DNA of 57,173 nucleotides from Prochloron didemni P4-Papua_New_Guinea (lineage in GTDB: Bacteria > Cyanobacteriota > Cyanobacteriia > Cyanobacteriales > Prochloraceae), in the NCBI GenBank assembly GCA_000252485.1, contig JH610891.1:1-57173 (forward strand). Direction: 5' to 3'. Under the pieces are notes generated by a model, which worked only from the letters and a program-made list of their open reading frames with translations, did no database searches and had not been told where the DNA came from. The stretch's first letter is position 1; each line of letters opens with the position of its first letter. Below, in pieces: positions 49,189 to 57,173 of this stretch. The translations under genes were made by a program, and so were the position numbers.

Positions 49189-50268
49189 TTAAACAGCAAC
49201 AGCTTCCTTCGCAGTAGAAGAAAGCTCGCCTGCAGCGTACTTAGCAGCAAATACATCCAAAGAAACTTGCTTAATCTTGCTAGCATTACCAGCAGTACCG
49301 AAAGCTTCATAACGCTTCAAACAAACTTGCTTCATATACTTGATAGAAGGCTTGAGGAAGTGACGGGGGTCGAAATTAGAAGGATCTTTAAATGCAGCTT
49401 CGCGAATAGCAGCAGTGATGGCCAAACGGTTGTCAGTATCGATATTTACCTTGCGCACGCCGCTCTTAATACCCTTTTGAATTTCTTCCAGGGGAACGCC
49501 ATAGGTTTCAGGAATGTTGCCACCGTACTGGTTAATCATATCCAACCACTCTTGGGGTACGGAGGAAGAACCGTGCATTACCAAATGAGTGTTGGGTAAA
49601 CGCTCGTGGATTTCCTCGATCCGGCTGATAGCCAAGATTTCTCCAGTAGGCTTGCGAGTAAACTTATAAGCACCGTGGCTAGTGCCGATCGCCACTGCCA
49701 GAGCATCTACTTGAGTGCGCTCTACGAACTCAGCAGCTTCATCCGGGTCGGTCAAAAGTTGTTCCTTGCTGAGGGTTCCTTCAAAACCGTGACCGTCCTC
49801 TTTATCTCCTGACATGGTTTCTAAAGAACCGAGGCAACCCAGTTCCCCTTCAACACTAGCACCAACTGAGTGAGCAACTTTCACTACTTCAGCAGTAACA
49901 TTGACGTTGTACTCAAAGCTAGCAGGAGTTTTGGCATCAGCTTCTAAAGAGCCATCCATCATTACACTGGTGAAACCGTTGCGAATAGCGGAATAGCAAG
50001 TAGCAGGGCTATTGCCGTGATCCTGGTGCATAGCAATGGGAATGTGGGGGTAGGTTTCTACCGCTGCAGTAATCAAATGGCGGAGGAAATTTTCCCCAGC
50101 ATATTTCCGCGCACCGCGAGAAGCTTGCAGAATTACGGGGCTATCTGCTTCTTCAGCAGCCTGCATGATCGCAATAATTTGCTCCATGTTATTGACGTTA
50201 TATGCAGGGATGCCGTAGCCGTTCTCTGCAGCGTGATCCAAAAGCAACCGCATTGGTACAAGCGCCAT
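49189..50268 (-). CDS. fba: Class II fructose-bisphosphate aldolase
   Basis: The 359-aa protein is the zinc-dependent aldolase of the Calvin cycle and glycolysis/gluconeogenesis. Landmarks: [28 protein letters not shown] with metal-binding His, [20 protein letters not shown] and [10 protein letters not shown], then [11 protein letters not shown]. Length is normal for the cyanobacterial CbbA type. AGGAGG stands just upstream of the ATG. It is monocistronic with its own terminator. Confidence 0.95.
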   Translation of the reverse strand: MALVPMRLLLDHAAENGYGIPAYNVNNMEQIIAIMQAAEEADSPVILQASRGARKYAGENFLRHLITAAVETYPHIPIAMHQDHGNSPATCYSAIRNGFTSVMMDGSLEADAKTPASFEYNVNVTAEVVKVAHSVGASVEGELGCLGSLETMSGDKEDGHGFEGTLSKEQLLTDPDEAAEFVERTQVDALAVAIGTSHGAYKFTRKPTGEILAISRIEEIHERLPNTHLVMHGSSSVPQEWLDMINQYGGNIPETYGVPLEEIQKGIKSGVRKVNIDTDNRLAITAAIREAAFKDPSNFDPRHFLKPSIKYMKQVCLKRYEAFGTAGNASKIKQVSLDVFAAKYAAGELSSTAKEAVAV

Positions 50269-50616
50269 AGGTTTCCTCCTAATATCTTTTTTTTGGTCTT
50301 CTGGGAATTAGTCAAGAAAGTTTATTCTTTCTTATTATTTCTCAATCTTAAGATATTTTTCAACTTTTGGAAGAAAAAAAAATTTTGCTTTTTTTGCTCT
50401 ATATGAGAAAATTCGTGCTATAATCCTAGTTGGAAAGCTCATCTAGAGCGTATAGCACTACGCATTTAGGTTAGGACATTAATAAAGCCTGAAACCTAGT
50501 CATAGCCTGTTTTTGAATTTTGAATTTCTCAGTTTGAATTGCGCGTAGCGCTATACCTGCCGGTAGGGCGATCGTTCCCGCCCAGTTTAACCTCTTTTAC
50601 TAAGCATCAATAATTC

Positions 50617-50892
50617 ATGAGTAAAATATTAACATTAAAAATTCCAGAAAAAGTCTACCAGCCATTGGTGGAAATTGCTCAACAGCGAGGACAGTCTCCA
50701 GAGGAGTTTGCAATTCAGGGATTGATTTTTTCAATTCAGCATTTTGCAGACGATCCCGTGGAACCCTTTATCGGATCGGTAAATAGCAATATTCCAAACT
50801 GGACGGAAAACCACGATCGCTATTTAGGAGAGAAGTTAAAACTCTATCGACTTGCCCGTCAACAAAACCAAAAAATCATTACCACTAGTTGA
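50617..50892 (+). CDS. Small ribbon-helix-helix-like protein, orphan antitoxin candidate
   Basis: The 91-aa protein begins KILTLKIPEKVYQPLVEIAQ followed by RGQSPEEFAIQGL, the strand-helix-helix pattern of CopG-like antitoxins used widely in cyanobacteria. The C-terminal half (ENHDRYLGEKLKLYRLARQQ) may be the toxin-binding part. No toxin gene follows; the next 180 bp are tandem repeats. The gap 50269-50616 holds no other gene. Confidence 0.55.
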   Translation: MSKILTLKIPEKVYQPLVEIAQQRGQSPEEFAIQGLIFSIQHFADDPVEPFIGSVNSNIPNWTENHDRYLGEKLKLYRLARQQNQKIITTS

Positions 50893-51078
50893 AATTATTT
50901 GTTATTTATTGTTTGTTATTTGTTATTTGTTATTTGTTATTTGTTATTTGTTGTTGGTTGTTGGTTGTTTATGAATTTTCGCTGCTGTTTTCAATCATAG
51001 TATTCATTCAATCATAGTTTGTTATTTGTTGTTGGTTGTTTATAAATTTTGGCTGCTGTTTTCAATCATAGTATTCAT
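50891..51078. repeat. TTGTTATTTG tandem repeats with a 50-bp direct duplication
   Basis: About ten TTATTTG/TTGTTGG heptamers, then TTGGCTGCTGTTTTCAATCA and the following ~35 bases occur twice (50970-51005 and 51045-51080). Confidence 0.8.
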
Positions 51079-52056
51079 TCAATCATAGTAAGAACTTTCA
51101 GTTTGACCAGTTAATTGATAAAATCTCTCTCTCCCTTCCCGATAACGCTTACTTTCGTAGCCCATCACATTTTTGATAATCCATTTTTGCGCTTTTCCCT
51201 CTTTCAGCAATAAGGCGATCGCCCTCTTCAACACTTCATCATTATCAATAAACTGCCCCTGAAACCATTGACTTGTTTTTTTCAAGCCATCTTTAGTTTT
51301 ACTAGAACTTAGATGCAAATACATTAATGCTAATAAAACTTTAAATGACTTCTTCGCTTCTTTGTGGTAGTCTTCCTGGGCGATCGCACTCCAATCTTCA
51401 GCAGTAATTTTGCCAATATAGACCATCAGTTGCTCTTTGGCAACTATTTCTTTAGTTAAAGTTGTCAGTGTTGCCAGACTGACAGAAGGAAGCTGACGAT
51501 AAAGATAGTCCATCACAATTGCTTTCAGCAGTGGTTCTCCCAAGAATTTTAGTTGCTGATCTGGTGTAGAACGCTCCTGGATCTTTTTTAAGTGGCGTTC
51601 CAATAAAGGAGCAATTAACTGCTTGTTTACCCAATTGCGGGTCTGGGGAAAACCCCGATCTAACTGCATCGCTCCTACTAAAGCTTTGAAAGCACGCTCA
51701 AAAGGATTGCGACGGCGCTGACGCAGTAAATATCGATCTTCTTTTAGGCTCAATAAAGGATAACTATCTCCCAATCCCAATTTAAACCACAGCTTGGTCA
51801 GCCTCTCCTCTTCCATCAGCTTCTCCCGTAAAGCCACAAACTTGCTCACCTCCAGATAGGGACAGTTACCATAGAGATAATCAGTAATAATTAGGTTGAG
51901 GATCGTATCTCCGAGGAAGTGAAGGCGATCGTTGTTGTTATCCGGTTCTTCCGTTTGTTGGGCGTAGGAACTATGGATTAAACTTTGAGCCAGGATATCT
52001 TTCTTTTTAAACTTAATCCCGATAACGTTTTCTACTAGAGTAAGATTCGATTCCAT
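51079..52056 (-). CDS. RNase III-like paralogue with lost catalytic acids, two RNase III-type domains
   Basis: 325 aa from ATG 52056. Domain 1 (~5-150) has the RNase III signature as NDRLHFLGDTILNL, where the second Glu of the usual ERLEFLGD is His, and the second motif as FERAFKALVGAM, where the catalytic Asp and Glu of ADxxEALIGA are Arg and Lys. Three of four metal ligands are therefore missing. Domain 2 (~165-260: LKFLGEPLLKAIVMDYLY, KSFKVLLALMYL) is a weaker copy, also without the acids. No dsRBD is seen. It probably binds structured RNA without cutting it. Cyanobacteria often encode several RNase III paralogues. Confidence 0.75.
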   Translation of the reverse strand: MESNLTLVENVIGIKFKKKDILAQSLIHSSYAQQTEEPDNNNDRLHFLGDTILNLIITDYLYGNCPYLEVSKFVALREKLMEEERLTKLWFKLGLGDSYPLLSLKEDRYLLRQRRRNPFERAFKALVGAMQLDRGFPQTRNWVNKQLIAPLLERHLKKIQERSTPDQQLKFLGEPLLKAIVMDYLYRQLPSVSLATLTTLTKEIVAKEQLMVYIGKITAEDWSAIAQEDYHKEAKKSFKVLLALMYLHLSSSKTKDGLKKTSQWFQGQFIDNDEVLKRAIALLLKEGKAQKWIIKNVMGYESKRYREGRERFYQLTGQTESSYYD

Positions 52057-52220
52057 ATTTTGACAATAAACAATAAACAATTAATAGTTTAGCATTGATA
52101 GTAATAGCCGAGGCTACCCGGACAGTTACATCATTTTATCGCTAACTCACCCTGGTCAGTGATAAAATTAAAAAATAAGATAATACGGGTTGATACTTTA
52201 TATGAAATTTGATATAAGAA

Positions 52221-52586
52221 ATGAGTAGCGATGATCTAAAACCAGTTATTTGGATTGGCTCAGCTTATGATGATTGGCTTGCTTTTCCCGATGATGTCCA
52301 GGATGTTATGGGCTACTCGCTGTATCTGGCACAACGGGGTGAAAAAGCCGATAATGCAAAGCCCCTTGCTGGTTTCAAAGGCTCATCGGTGCTGGAAATC
52401 GTCGATAACTATAATACGGATACGTATCGAGCAATTTATACTGTTCAGTTTGAAGGTGTGGTGTATGTCCTTCATGCATTTCAAAAGAAGAGCAAGAAAG
52501 GAATAGCAACACCAAAGGGCGATATAAAACTCATCGAGCAACGTCTTAAGCGAGCTAAGGAGCAGCATGGAACCAGAAAACAATGA
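52221..52586 (+). CDS. HigB/RelE-like toxin (Gp49 family)
   Basis: The 121-aa protein fits phage-derived Gp49-like toxins: VIWIGSAYDDWLAFPDDVQD, GYSLYLAQRGEKADNAKPL, then YRAIYTVQFEGVVYVLHAFQKKSKKGI with the Lys-rich catalytic strand. The toxin-first gene order is that of HigBA. It overlaps the antitoxin gene by 20 bp, so the pair is translationally coupled. Expected activity is ribosome-dependent mRNA cleavage. Confidence 0.85.
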   Translation: MSSDDLKPVIWIGSAYDDWLAFPDDVQDVMGYSLYLAQRGEKADNAKPLAGFKGSSVLEIVDNYNTDTYRAIYTVQFEGVVYVLHAFQKKSKKGIATPKGDIKLIEQRLKRAKEQHGTRKQ

Positions 52587-52884
52587 AGACAAAATTGTTA
52601 CAACTGCTCACCCATTTGAAGGGTTAGCCAATGGTAATGAGCGTTTGGCAAAAGCAGAAGTAGCGAGACAAATTAATTTTCTGATTGAGGAACGTGGTCT
52701 TAAGCAAAAAGAGGCTGCTGAATTATTAGGCATTACCCAGCCAGAAATTTCACAGCTTGCCACTGGTCGGTTAAGAGGTTTTACTTTTGACCGATTGTAT
52801 CGTTGTTTACATGCTCTTGACGTAGACATTGAGATTTCCTTCATCTTAAATCGCTCAAAATCTGCTCAAACTATTACTAGCTAA
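52567..52884 (+). CDS. HigA-like XRE antitoxin
   Basis: The 105-aa protein has a HTH_37/XRE domain: LAKAEVARQINFLIEERGLK, then QKEAAELLGITQPEISQLATGRLRGFTFDRLYRC. It would neutralise the upstream toxin and autoregulate the operon. Complete, with start inside the toxin gene. Confidence 0.87.
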   Translation: MEPENNEDKIVTTAHPFEGLANGNERLAKAEVARQINFLIEERGLKQKEAAELLGITQPEISQLATGRLRGFTFDRLYRCLHALDVDIEISFILNRSKSAQTITS

Positions 52885-53005
52885 AAACCAAGAGTAACAA
52901 GGCGAGTCTAGTTTCTGCCATAATAGCCCAGATGTTCGTCAATTCTTAAATTTTGAATTTTGAATTTTGAATTTTGAATTTTGAATTCGACGGAAGGAGC
53001 TGTCA
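52885..53005 (+). mobile_element. Dispersed element D, partial diverged copy
   Basis: Shares AACCAAGAGTAACAAGG, TCTAGTTTCTGCCAT, TCAATTCTTAAATTTTGAA and the GAATTCGAC(C/G)GAAGGAGCT end with 23455-23605, but is more diverged in its left part. Confidence 0.7.
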
Positions 53006-53935
53006 ACTGTCAACTGCTATAACGTCGTGAAAGTGGGCGAAATCAATATAGCGATGTCCTTCCCGGGTGTGAGAAACAATATCTACAAATTGCTTCTGCC
53101 AAAGAATCTCATTGGCTCCATAAACTTGACGAGCATGAATTGCTTGAGCTACTGTTTCATCTATTCCCGTCAGAGAAACAATTATCATCCCTTTTAACCT
53201 CCCTAAACTCGACCAGGTCTGACCGTAGAGAGGACTGGTTTCATCAATGGGGTGCATTGCGGTCCAAGTGAGAATAAAGGCTGGAGTGCGGTGGCGCAAT
53301 AGCTTCAGTTCGTGCAACCGTCGCATAAAGTCCCCTTCCGCGCTAATTTCATCTCTCATGAAATAGACTCGCAGTTTGGCTTCCAGGATTTGATTTTGCC
53401 GCTGATTGGCCGTGCGAAACATTAAAGTTGGAATGCCTTGATAAGGAGTTATAACAGCGACGGAGCTGAAAATAACCTTTGCTGTGGGTTGGGAAAAGCG
53501 AGCAAATGCCAGTCCCGTCATTAAAGCAATACCTAAAATACTGACTAAGGCTTCAATGGCCACTATAATATTGGCGTAGGTAGTAATGGGAGCCATGGCA
53601 CCGTAGCCAATAGTTGCTAGGGTTTGAACGCTGAAGAAAAAAGCATCCCAGAAGGAACCGGGTTGGGCGTTGGCGATACAATCCCCCCCGGCTAGATAAG
53701 CCAGAGCAAATAAGCCATTGAGTCCCAAATAGGAGAATACCATCAATAAGAGAAACCCCCACCAGGGAATGGTAAGCAAGAGATGATAGGGGTCTCGCCA
53801 ATAGGAGTACCAAGCACCGAGACCGATGATTTCAAACTTGCCATGCTTTAAGGTGAGTTTCACTTTGGCTGGTAAGCAGTCTGCTCTGTTTTTTGTGAGG
53901 TGGGATTGGCGGGCAAATTTTCCTGAGGGCAGCAT
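53003..53935 (-). CDS. Inward-rectifier-type (Kir) potassium channel
   Basis: 310 aa from ATG 53935. Two membrane helices (WGFLLLMVFSYLGLNGLFAL, IIVAIEALVSILGIALMTGL) flank the pore with selectivity filter TIGYG. The C-terminal ~170 residues are the IgG-like cytoplasmic gating domain (PTLMFRTANQRQNQILEAKL, SPLYGQTWSSL). This is the KirBac architecture at normal length. It conducts K+ across the cytoplasmic membrane; bacterial members are modulated by lipids and pH. Confidence 0.92.
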   Translation of the reverse strand: MLPSGKFARQSHLTKNRADCLPAKVKLTLKHGKFEIIGLGAWYSYWRDPYHLLLTIPWWGFLLLMVFSYLGLNGLFALAYLAGGDCIANAQPGSFWDAFFFSVQTLATIGYGAMAPITTYANIIVAIEALVSILGIALMTGLAFARFSQPTAKVIFSSVAVITPYQGIPTLMFRTANQRQNQILEAKLRVYFMRDEISAEGDFMRRLHELKLLRHRTPAFILTWTAMHPIDETSPLYGQTWSSLGRLKGMIIVSLTGIDETVAQAIHARQVYGANEILWQKQFVDIVSHTREGHRYIDFAHFHDVIAVDS

Positions 53936-53984
53936 TATTGGACAATAAACAATTAACAATGAGCAATTAAGAGTTTTCTTGTTA

Positions 53985-54350
53985 ATGGAGATCCCGTTCT
54001 AAATCGTAAATTACTTTTTCCCAGTACCAGTCCTCTGATTCACCGGGATTGCTTCTCCGAGCTTGTGTGAGTAACCGTTCCGCTAATTTTCAATCTCCTC
54101 TCACTAAAGTAAAGAGTCTCCGGAGCATACTTCCCTCGGTCTGACAACATTATTTGTCTGTTGCTGTGACCATTCATTGTACTGCTGTTCTCCTCGTTCA
54201 ATGGCATCTTCTAAGAGCTTTTGGCTTTCCTCTGATAGTGAAGTGCAATGCTTTTTCTGCTCCCTCAATGGCCATTCTAGTTCCGCCAATGACTAAGTAA
54301 GCAGCTTTTTTGGCCAAGTCTTCCCAATCGTTCACTGTTTCTACTCCATT
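53985..54350 (-). pseudogene. Broken small gene, cyanobacterial hypothetical
   Basis: Reading leftward from ~54350: VNDWEDLAKKAAYLVIGGTR and MAIEGAEKALHF, then after a frameshift LSEESQKLLEDAIERGEQQYNEW (54104-54289). A further fragment reads LAERLLTQARRSNPGESE and DWYWEKVIYDLERDLH near 54085-53985. The pieces may come from one or two genes. I cannot name the family. Confidence 0.4.
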
Positions 54351-54552
54351 TCAATAATTCAATAATCTTTAGATTTGATTTAATCTATCGACACCATATT
54401 CTAACGAATCACTTGCTTCAATGTTAAGTTATATGAAGCAAAATATTAAGCTCTATTTCAACTTTCACCAAAATCCATCCAATTGGTCAGATTACCCCTA
54501 ACTCCATGATAGGATGCAATCCGACATATTAAAAAAGATTAGGAGAAAAGTC

Positions 54553-55776
54553 TTGGTACTAAGGGTTGCTGTTGTTGGCTCGGGACCAGCTGGTTCCTCT
54601 GCTGCGGAAACTTTAGCAAAAGCTGGCATTGAAACTTATTTATTCGAGCGCAAGCTGGATAACGCCAAGCCTTGCGGTGGTGCTATTCCTTTATGCATGG
54701 TGGGTGAATTTGAATTACCACCAGAAATTATCGATCGCCGGGTGAGAAACATGAAGATGATCTCCCCTTCTAACGTTGAGGTGGACATTCATCTTCCCAA
54801 GGAAGACGAATATATTGGTATGTGCCGTCGGGAAGTATTAGATGGCTTCATGCGCGATCGCGCAGCCAAGTTAGGTGCTAACTTAATCAACGGCACTGTT
54901 TATCAGTTAGACATTCCCACCAACAATACCGACCCTTATACTTTGCACTATGCGGATCATTCCAACAAGAGCAAAGCCAAAGGGGAAATGAAAACCCTGA
55001 AAGTAGATTTGGTCATTGGTGCTGACGGAGCCAACTCCCGGGTTGCCAAAGCCATTGATGCTGGGGATTATAATTACGCCATCGCCTTCCAAGAGCGCAT
55101 CCGCCTGCCAGAAGATAAAATGGCATTCTACCAAGATATGGCGGAAATGTACGTAGGTAAAGATGTTTCTCCAGATTTCTACGCTTGGGTATTTCCCAAA
55201 TACGACCACGTAGCCGTGGGTACGGGAACCATGAAAGTCAATAAAGCAATTATTAAAGACTTGCAAGTAGGCATTCGCACTCGGGCAGCCAAGAAATTAG
55301 AAGGTGGAGAAATTATTAAAGTAGAAGCACATCCCATTCCCGAACATCCCCGTCCTCGCCGGGTAGTAGGTCGGGTAGCCTTAGTAGGAGATGCTGCCGG
55401 AACTGTAACCAAGTCTTCTGGAGAAGGTATTTACTTCGCAGCCAAATCCGCTCGCATGTGCGCCGAAACCATTGTAGAAACTTCCAACAACGGACAGCGA
55501 GTGCCCACAGAAAAAGACCTCAAGCTTTATTTGAAGCGTTGGGATAAGAAGTACGGCATGACCTATAAAGTGTTAGATATTATGCAACGGGTCTTCTATA
55601 ATTCTGATGCCAGTCGGGAAGCTTTTGTAGAAATGTGTGCCGATGTGGACGTACAAAGGCTCACTTTTGATAGCTATTTGTATAAAACTGTAGTACCTGC
55701 TAGTCCCCTGGTTCAGATTAAACTCACAGCCAAAACTATCGGCAGTCTCTTAAGAGGGAATGCTTTAGCTCCCTAG
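54553..55776 (+). CDS. chlP: Geranylgeranyl diphosphate reductase
   Basis: 407 aa. ChlP reduces the geranylgeranyl chain to phytyl for chlorophyll and tocopherol. FAD-binding VAVVGSGPAGSSAAETLAKAG, then FERKLDNAKPCGGAIPLCMV, VIGADGANSRVAKAI and ALVGDAAGTVTKSSGEGIYF are diagnostic. I start at the TTG at 54553 because AGGAGA stands 7 bases before it and cyanobacterial homologues begin only a few residues before the first strand; the ATG at 54514 would add an unlikely 13-residue extension. Confidence 0.95.
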   Translation: MVLRVAVVGSGPAGSSAAETLAKAGIETYLFERKLDNAKPCGGAIPLCMVGEFELPPEIIDRRVRNMKMISPSNVEVDIHLPKEDEYIGMCRREVLDGFMRDRAAKLGANLINGTVYQLDIPTNNTDPYTLHYADHSNKSKAKGEMKTLKVDLVIGADGANSRVAKAIDAGDYNYAIAFQERIRLPEDKMAFYQDMAEMYVGKDVSPDFYAWVFPKYDHVAVGTGTMKVNKAIIKDLQVGIRTRAAKKLEGGEIIKVEAHPIPEHPRPRRVVGRVALVGDAAGTVTKSSGEGIYFAAKSARMCAETIVETSNNGQRVPTEKDLKLYLKRWDKKYGMTYKVLDIMQRVFYNSDASREAFVEMCADVDVQRLTFDSYLYKTVVPASPLVQIKLTAKTIGSLLRGNALAP

Positions 55777-55786
55777 TTGTGGGATT

Positions 55787-55850
55787 ATCCCCCTAAATCC
55801 CCCTCCCCCCTTTGGTCCCCCCCACTGGGGGAGAAACAGGGGGGGGGACT
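55787..55850. repeat. C-rich/G-rich palindromic repeat, enlarged
   Basis: TATCCCCCTAAATCCCCCTC and the matching GGGGGGGGGACTTT form a long hairpin 10 bp after chlP and may act as its transcription end. Further on, 55980-56065 has a related run of ACCCCTCCC direct repeats and GGGAGGGGAGAGGGGAAG. The gap 55777-56561 holds repeats only. Confidence 0.65.
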
Positions 55851-56179
55851 TTCAATCTATTAATTATTAGCTTGACCAATTAATTAGTGGTTATTGTTAT
55901 ATAGCATTTCTTGGACTCATGAGGTACATCTATATACCTGTCTCCTGCCTCAAAACCTATTTCTCTGTACCTCAATTCCCCTCCTGGGAGGCACCCACCC
56001 CTAACCCCTCCCAAACCCACCCCTAACCCCTCCCGGGAGGGGAGAGGGGAAGGGGGTGGGTTACTGTTCCCTAAAATACCGAGATTGTGTACTTCACTAG
56101 CTTGGGAAACGCTATAGATAATTGGCAAGAGTTTTTTAGATAAACCATAGATTTAGAACAACAATTACAAAAATAAACA

Positions 56180-56550
56180 TCCCACCAATAACCATCCTAA
56201 ATCATCTGCGTTCATCTGTGTTCATCTGCGGTTAAAAAAAAGTCCATCATGGCAAAACTGTAGCCAGCTATACCAAAAGTCTCCAAATTACTGAGAAAGA
56301 TTTTCAATAATTCCTACAAGAAAATCTTACCAACAACCATCTTATATCATCTGTGTTCATCTGCGTCCATCGTTCGACTGAGCGGAGTCGAAGTCTGCGG
56401 TTTAAAAAAGTCCATCATGGCCAAACTGTAGCCAGTTATACCAAAAGTCTCCAAATTACTGATAAAGATTCTCAATAATTCCTACAAGAAAATCTTACCA
56501 ACAACCATCTTATATCATCTGCGTTCATCTGCGTCCATCTGCGGTTCATA
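56180..56550 (-). repeat. Three tandem inverted copies of dispersed element B
   Basis: CATCTGCGTTCATCTGTG... plus AAGTCCATCATGGC(A/C)AAACTG plus TATACCAAAAGTCTCCAAAT repeats three times at ~150-bp spacing, the reverse of 3935-4045. The middle copy carries an inserted GTTCGACTGAGCGGAGTCGA palindrome (56371-56391). Confidence 0.75.
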
Positions 56551-56561
56551 TTTTCTTAGAT

Positions 56562-57173
56562 TTAAATTTCTTGGTCTAGAATCTCAAGATTCCTCCGAAT
56601 AACCACAGTGTTGGGATGATTCGTTCCTAACTTCCTTTCGAGAATATCTAAAGCTTGTTGGTAGAGGGGTCTAGCTTGTTGGTACTTTCCTTGTGAAGAG
56701 TAGAGTTTAGCTAGGTTGTTGAGACTTTTGGCTACATCTGGATGTTGTTGTCCTAGCAGTTGCTGTCTCGTTTCTAGAGCTTCTAGATACAAGAGTTCTG
56801 CTTGTTGGTACTTTCCTTGATTCGAGTAGAGTCCGGCAAGATTGTTGAGACTGGCGGCTACATCTGGATGTTGTTGTCCCAGCAGTTGCTGTCTCATTTC
56901 TAGAGCTTCTAGATGCAAGATTTCTGCTTGTTGGTACTTTCCTTGATTCGAGTAGAGTGCGGCTAGGTTGTTGATAGTGTTGGCTACATCTTTGTGTTTT
57001 GGTCCTAGCAGTTGCTTATACATTTCTAGGGCTTGTAGATATAAGGGTTCTGCTTGTTGGTACTTTCCTTGATTCGAGTAGAGTGCGGCTAGGTTGTTGA
57101 TAGTGTTGGCTACATCTTTGTGTTTTGGTCCTAGCAGTTGCTTATACATTTCTAGGGCTTGTAGGCACAAGAG
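56562..57173 (-). CDS. Tetratricopeptide-repeat protein, partial (N-terminus beyond the window)
   Basis: At least 202 aa of 42-residue kinesin light chain-type TPRs: HPDVAASLNNLAGLYSNQGKYQQAE and variants, five units in view, ending in LERKLGTNHPNTVVIRRNLE and a stop at 56562. Successive units are very similar at DNA level (126-bp period), so the array may change in number by recombination. Such proteins in cyanobacteria often carry N-terminal CHAT, NB-ARC or kinase domains; that end is not visible. Confidence 0.85.
   Translation of the reverse strand, partial: LLCLQALEMYKQLLGPKHKDVANTINNLAALYSNQGKYQQAEPLYLQALEMYKQLLGPKHKDVANTINNLAALYSNQGKYQQAEILHLEALEMRQQLLGQQHPDVAASLNNLAGLYSNQGKYQQAELLYLEALETRQQLLGQQHPDVAKSLNNLAKLYSSQGKYQQARPLYQQALDILERKLGTNHPNTVVIRRNLEILDQEI

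Overview
The window is chromosomal DNA from a cyanobacterium. It carries cyanobacterial housekeeping genes (geranylgeranyl reductase chlP, a CGLD27/Ycf36 homologue, a B. subtilis-type purF, class II fructose-bisphosphate aldolase), many GCGATCGC (HIP1-like) octamers, short tandem oligonucleotide repeats in nearly every gap, and several families of small non-autonomous elements. The repeat load and the many broken genes suggest a large-genome filamentous, Oscillatoriales-like species. That last point is inference.

Layout. 1-6.5 kb: an Rpn-type nuclease gene between perfect 35-bp inverted repeats, a NERD helicase truncated by a repeat, gene remnants, and three tandem copies of a small coiled-coil membrane protein gene. 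6.6-18.2 kb: an NTF2-like protein, a GMC oxidoreductase, a TM-helix mechanosensitive channel, an SRPBCC protein, a heptose kinase-like PfkB protein, a roadblock protein, an RDD protein, a DUF985 cupin and a dynamin-like GTPase. 18.45-23.3 kb: the most striking region, eleven complete tRNA-shaped non-coding RNAs plus fragments, ending at a Ro60 (TROVE/vWA) gene. 23.9-30.8 kb: a protease-RimK fusion, two copies of tRNA-fMet, a broken CARDB/dockerin gene, an asparaginase II-like gene and CGLD27. 30.9-36.8 kb: a copper-resistance operon (CopA-type oxidase, CopB, a small secreted protein, a PepSY protein, response regulator, histidine kinase). 37.1-46.7 kb: a second GTPase, a REC-HPt remnant, purL, purF, a PD-(D/E)XK-like protein and a YyaL-type thioredoxin-domain protein. 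46.9-57.2 kb: an AAA15 ATPase/RloB pair (AbiL-like) with a broken rloB, fba, a catalytically degenerate RNase III paralogue, a HigBA-like toxin-antitoxin pair, a Kir-type potassium channel, chlP and a partial TPR gene.

The main system. Each of the eleven RNAs keeps a tRNA acceptor stem, D arm and T arm. Each also carries, at the anticodon arm, a hairpin of about 42 nt whose strands CTTG(C/T)C and GG(G)CCGAA resemble the Ro60-binding helix of Y RNAs (metazoan GGUCCGA and CUUGAC strands). The array points at and ends 38 bp before a Ro60 gene. I read it as an expanded, diversified Y RNA array. Known bacterial YrlA-type Y RNAs mimic tRNA in permuted order, with the 5' and 3' ends forming the Ro60 stem. 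Here the order is that of a normal tRNA and the Ro60 site sits where the anticodon arm should be. Several units have their own TTGACA-17-TACAAT promoter, and the bodies resemble different tRNAs (Ser-, Leu-, Gln- and Arg/Met/Pro/Lys-like).
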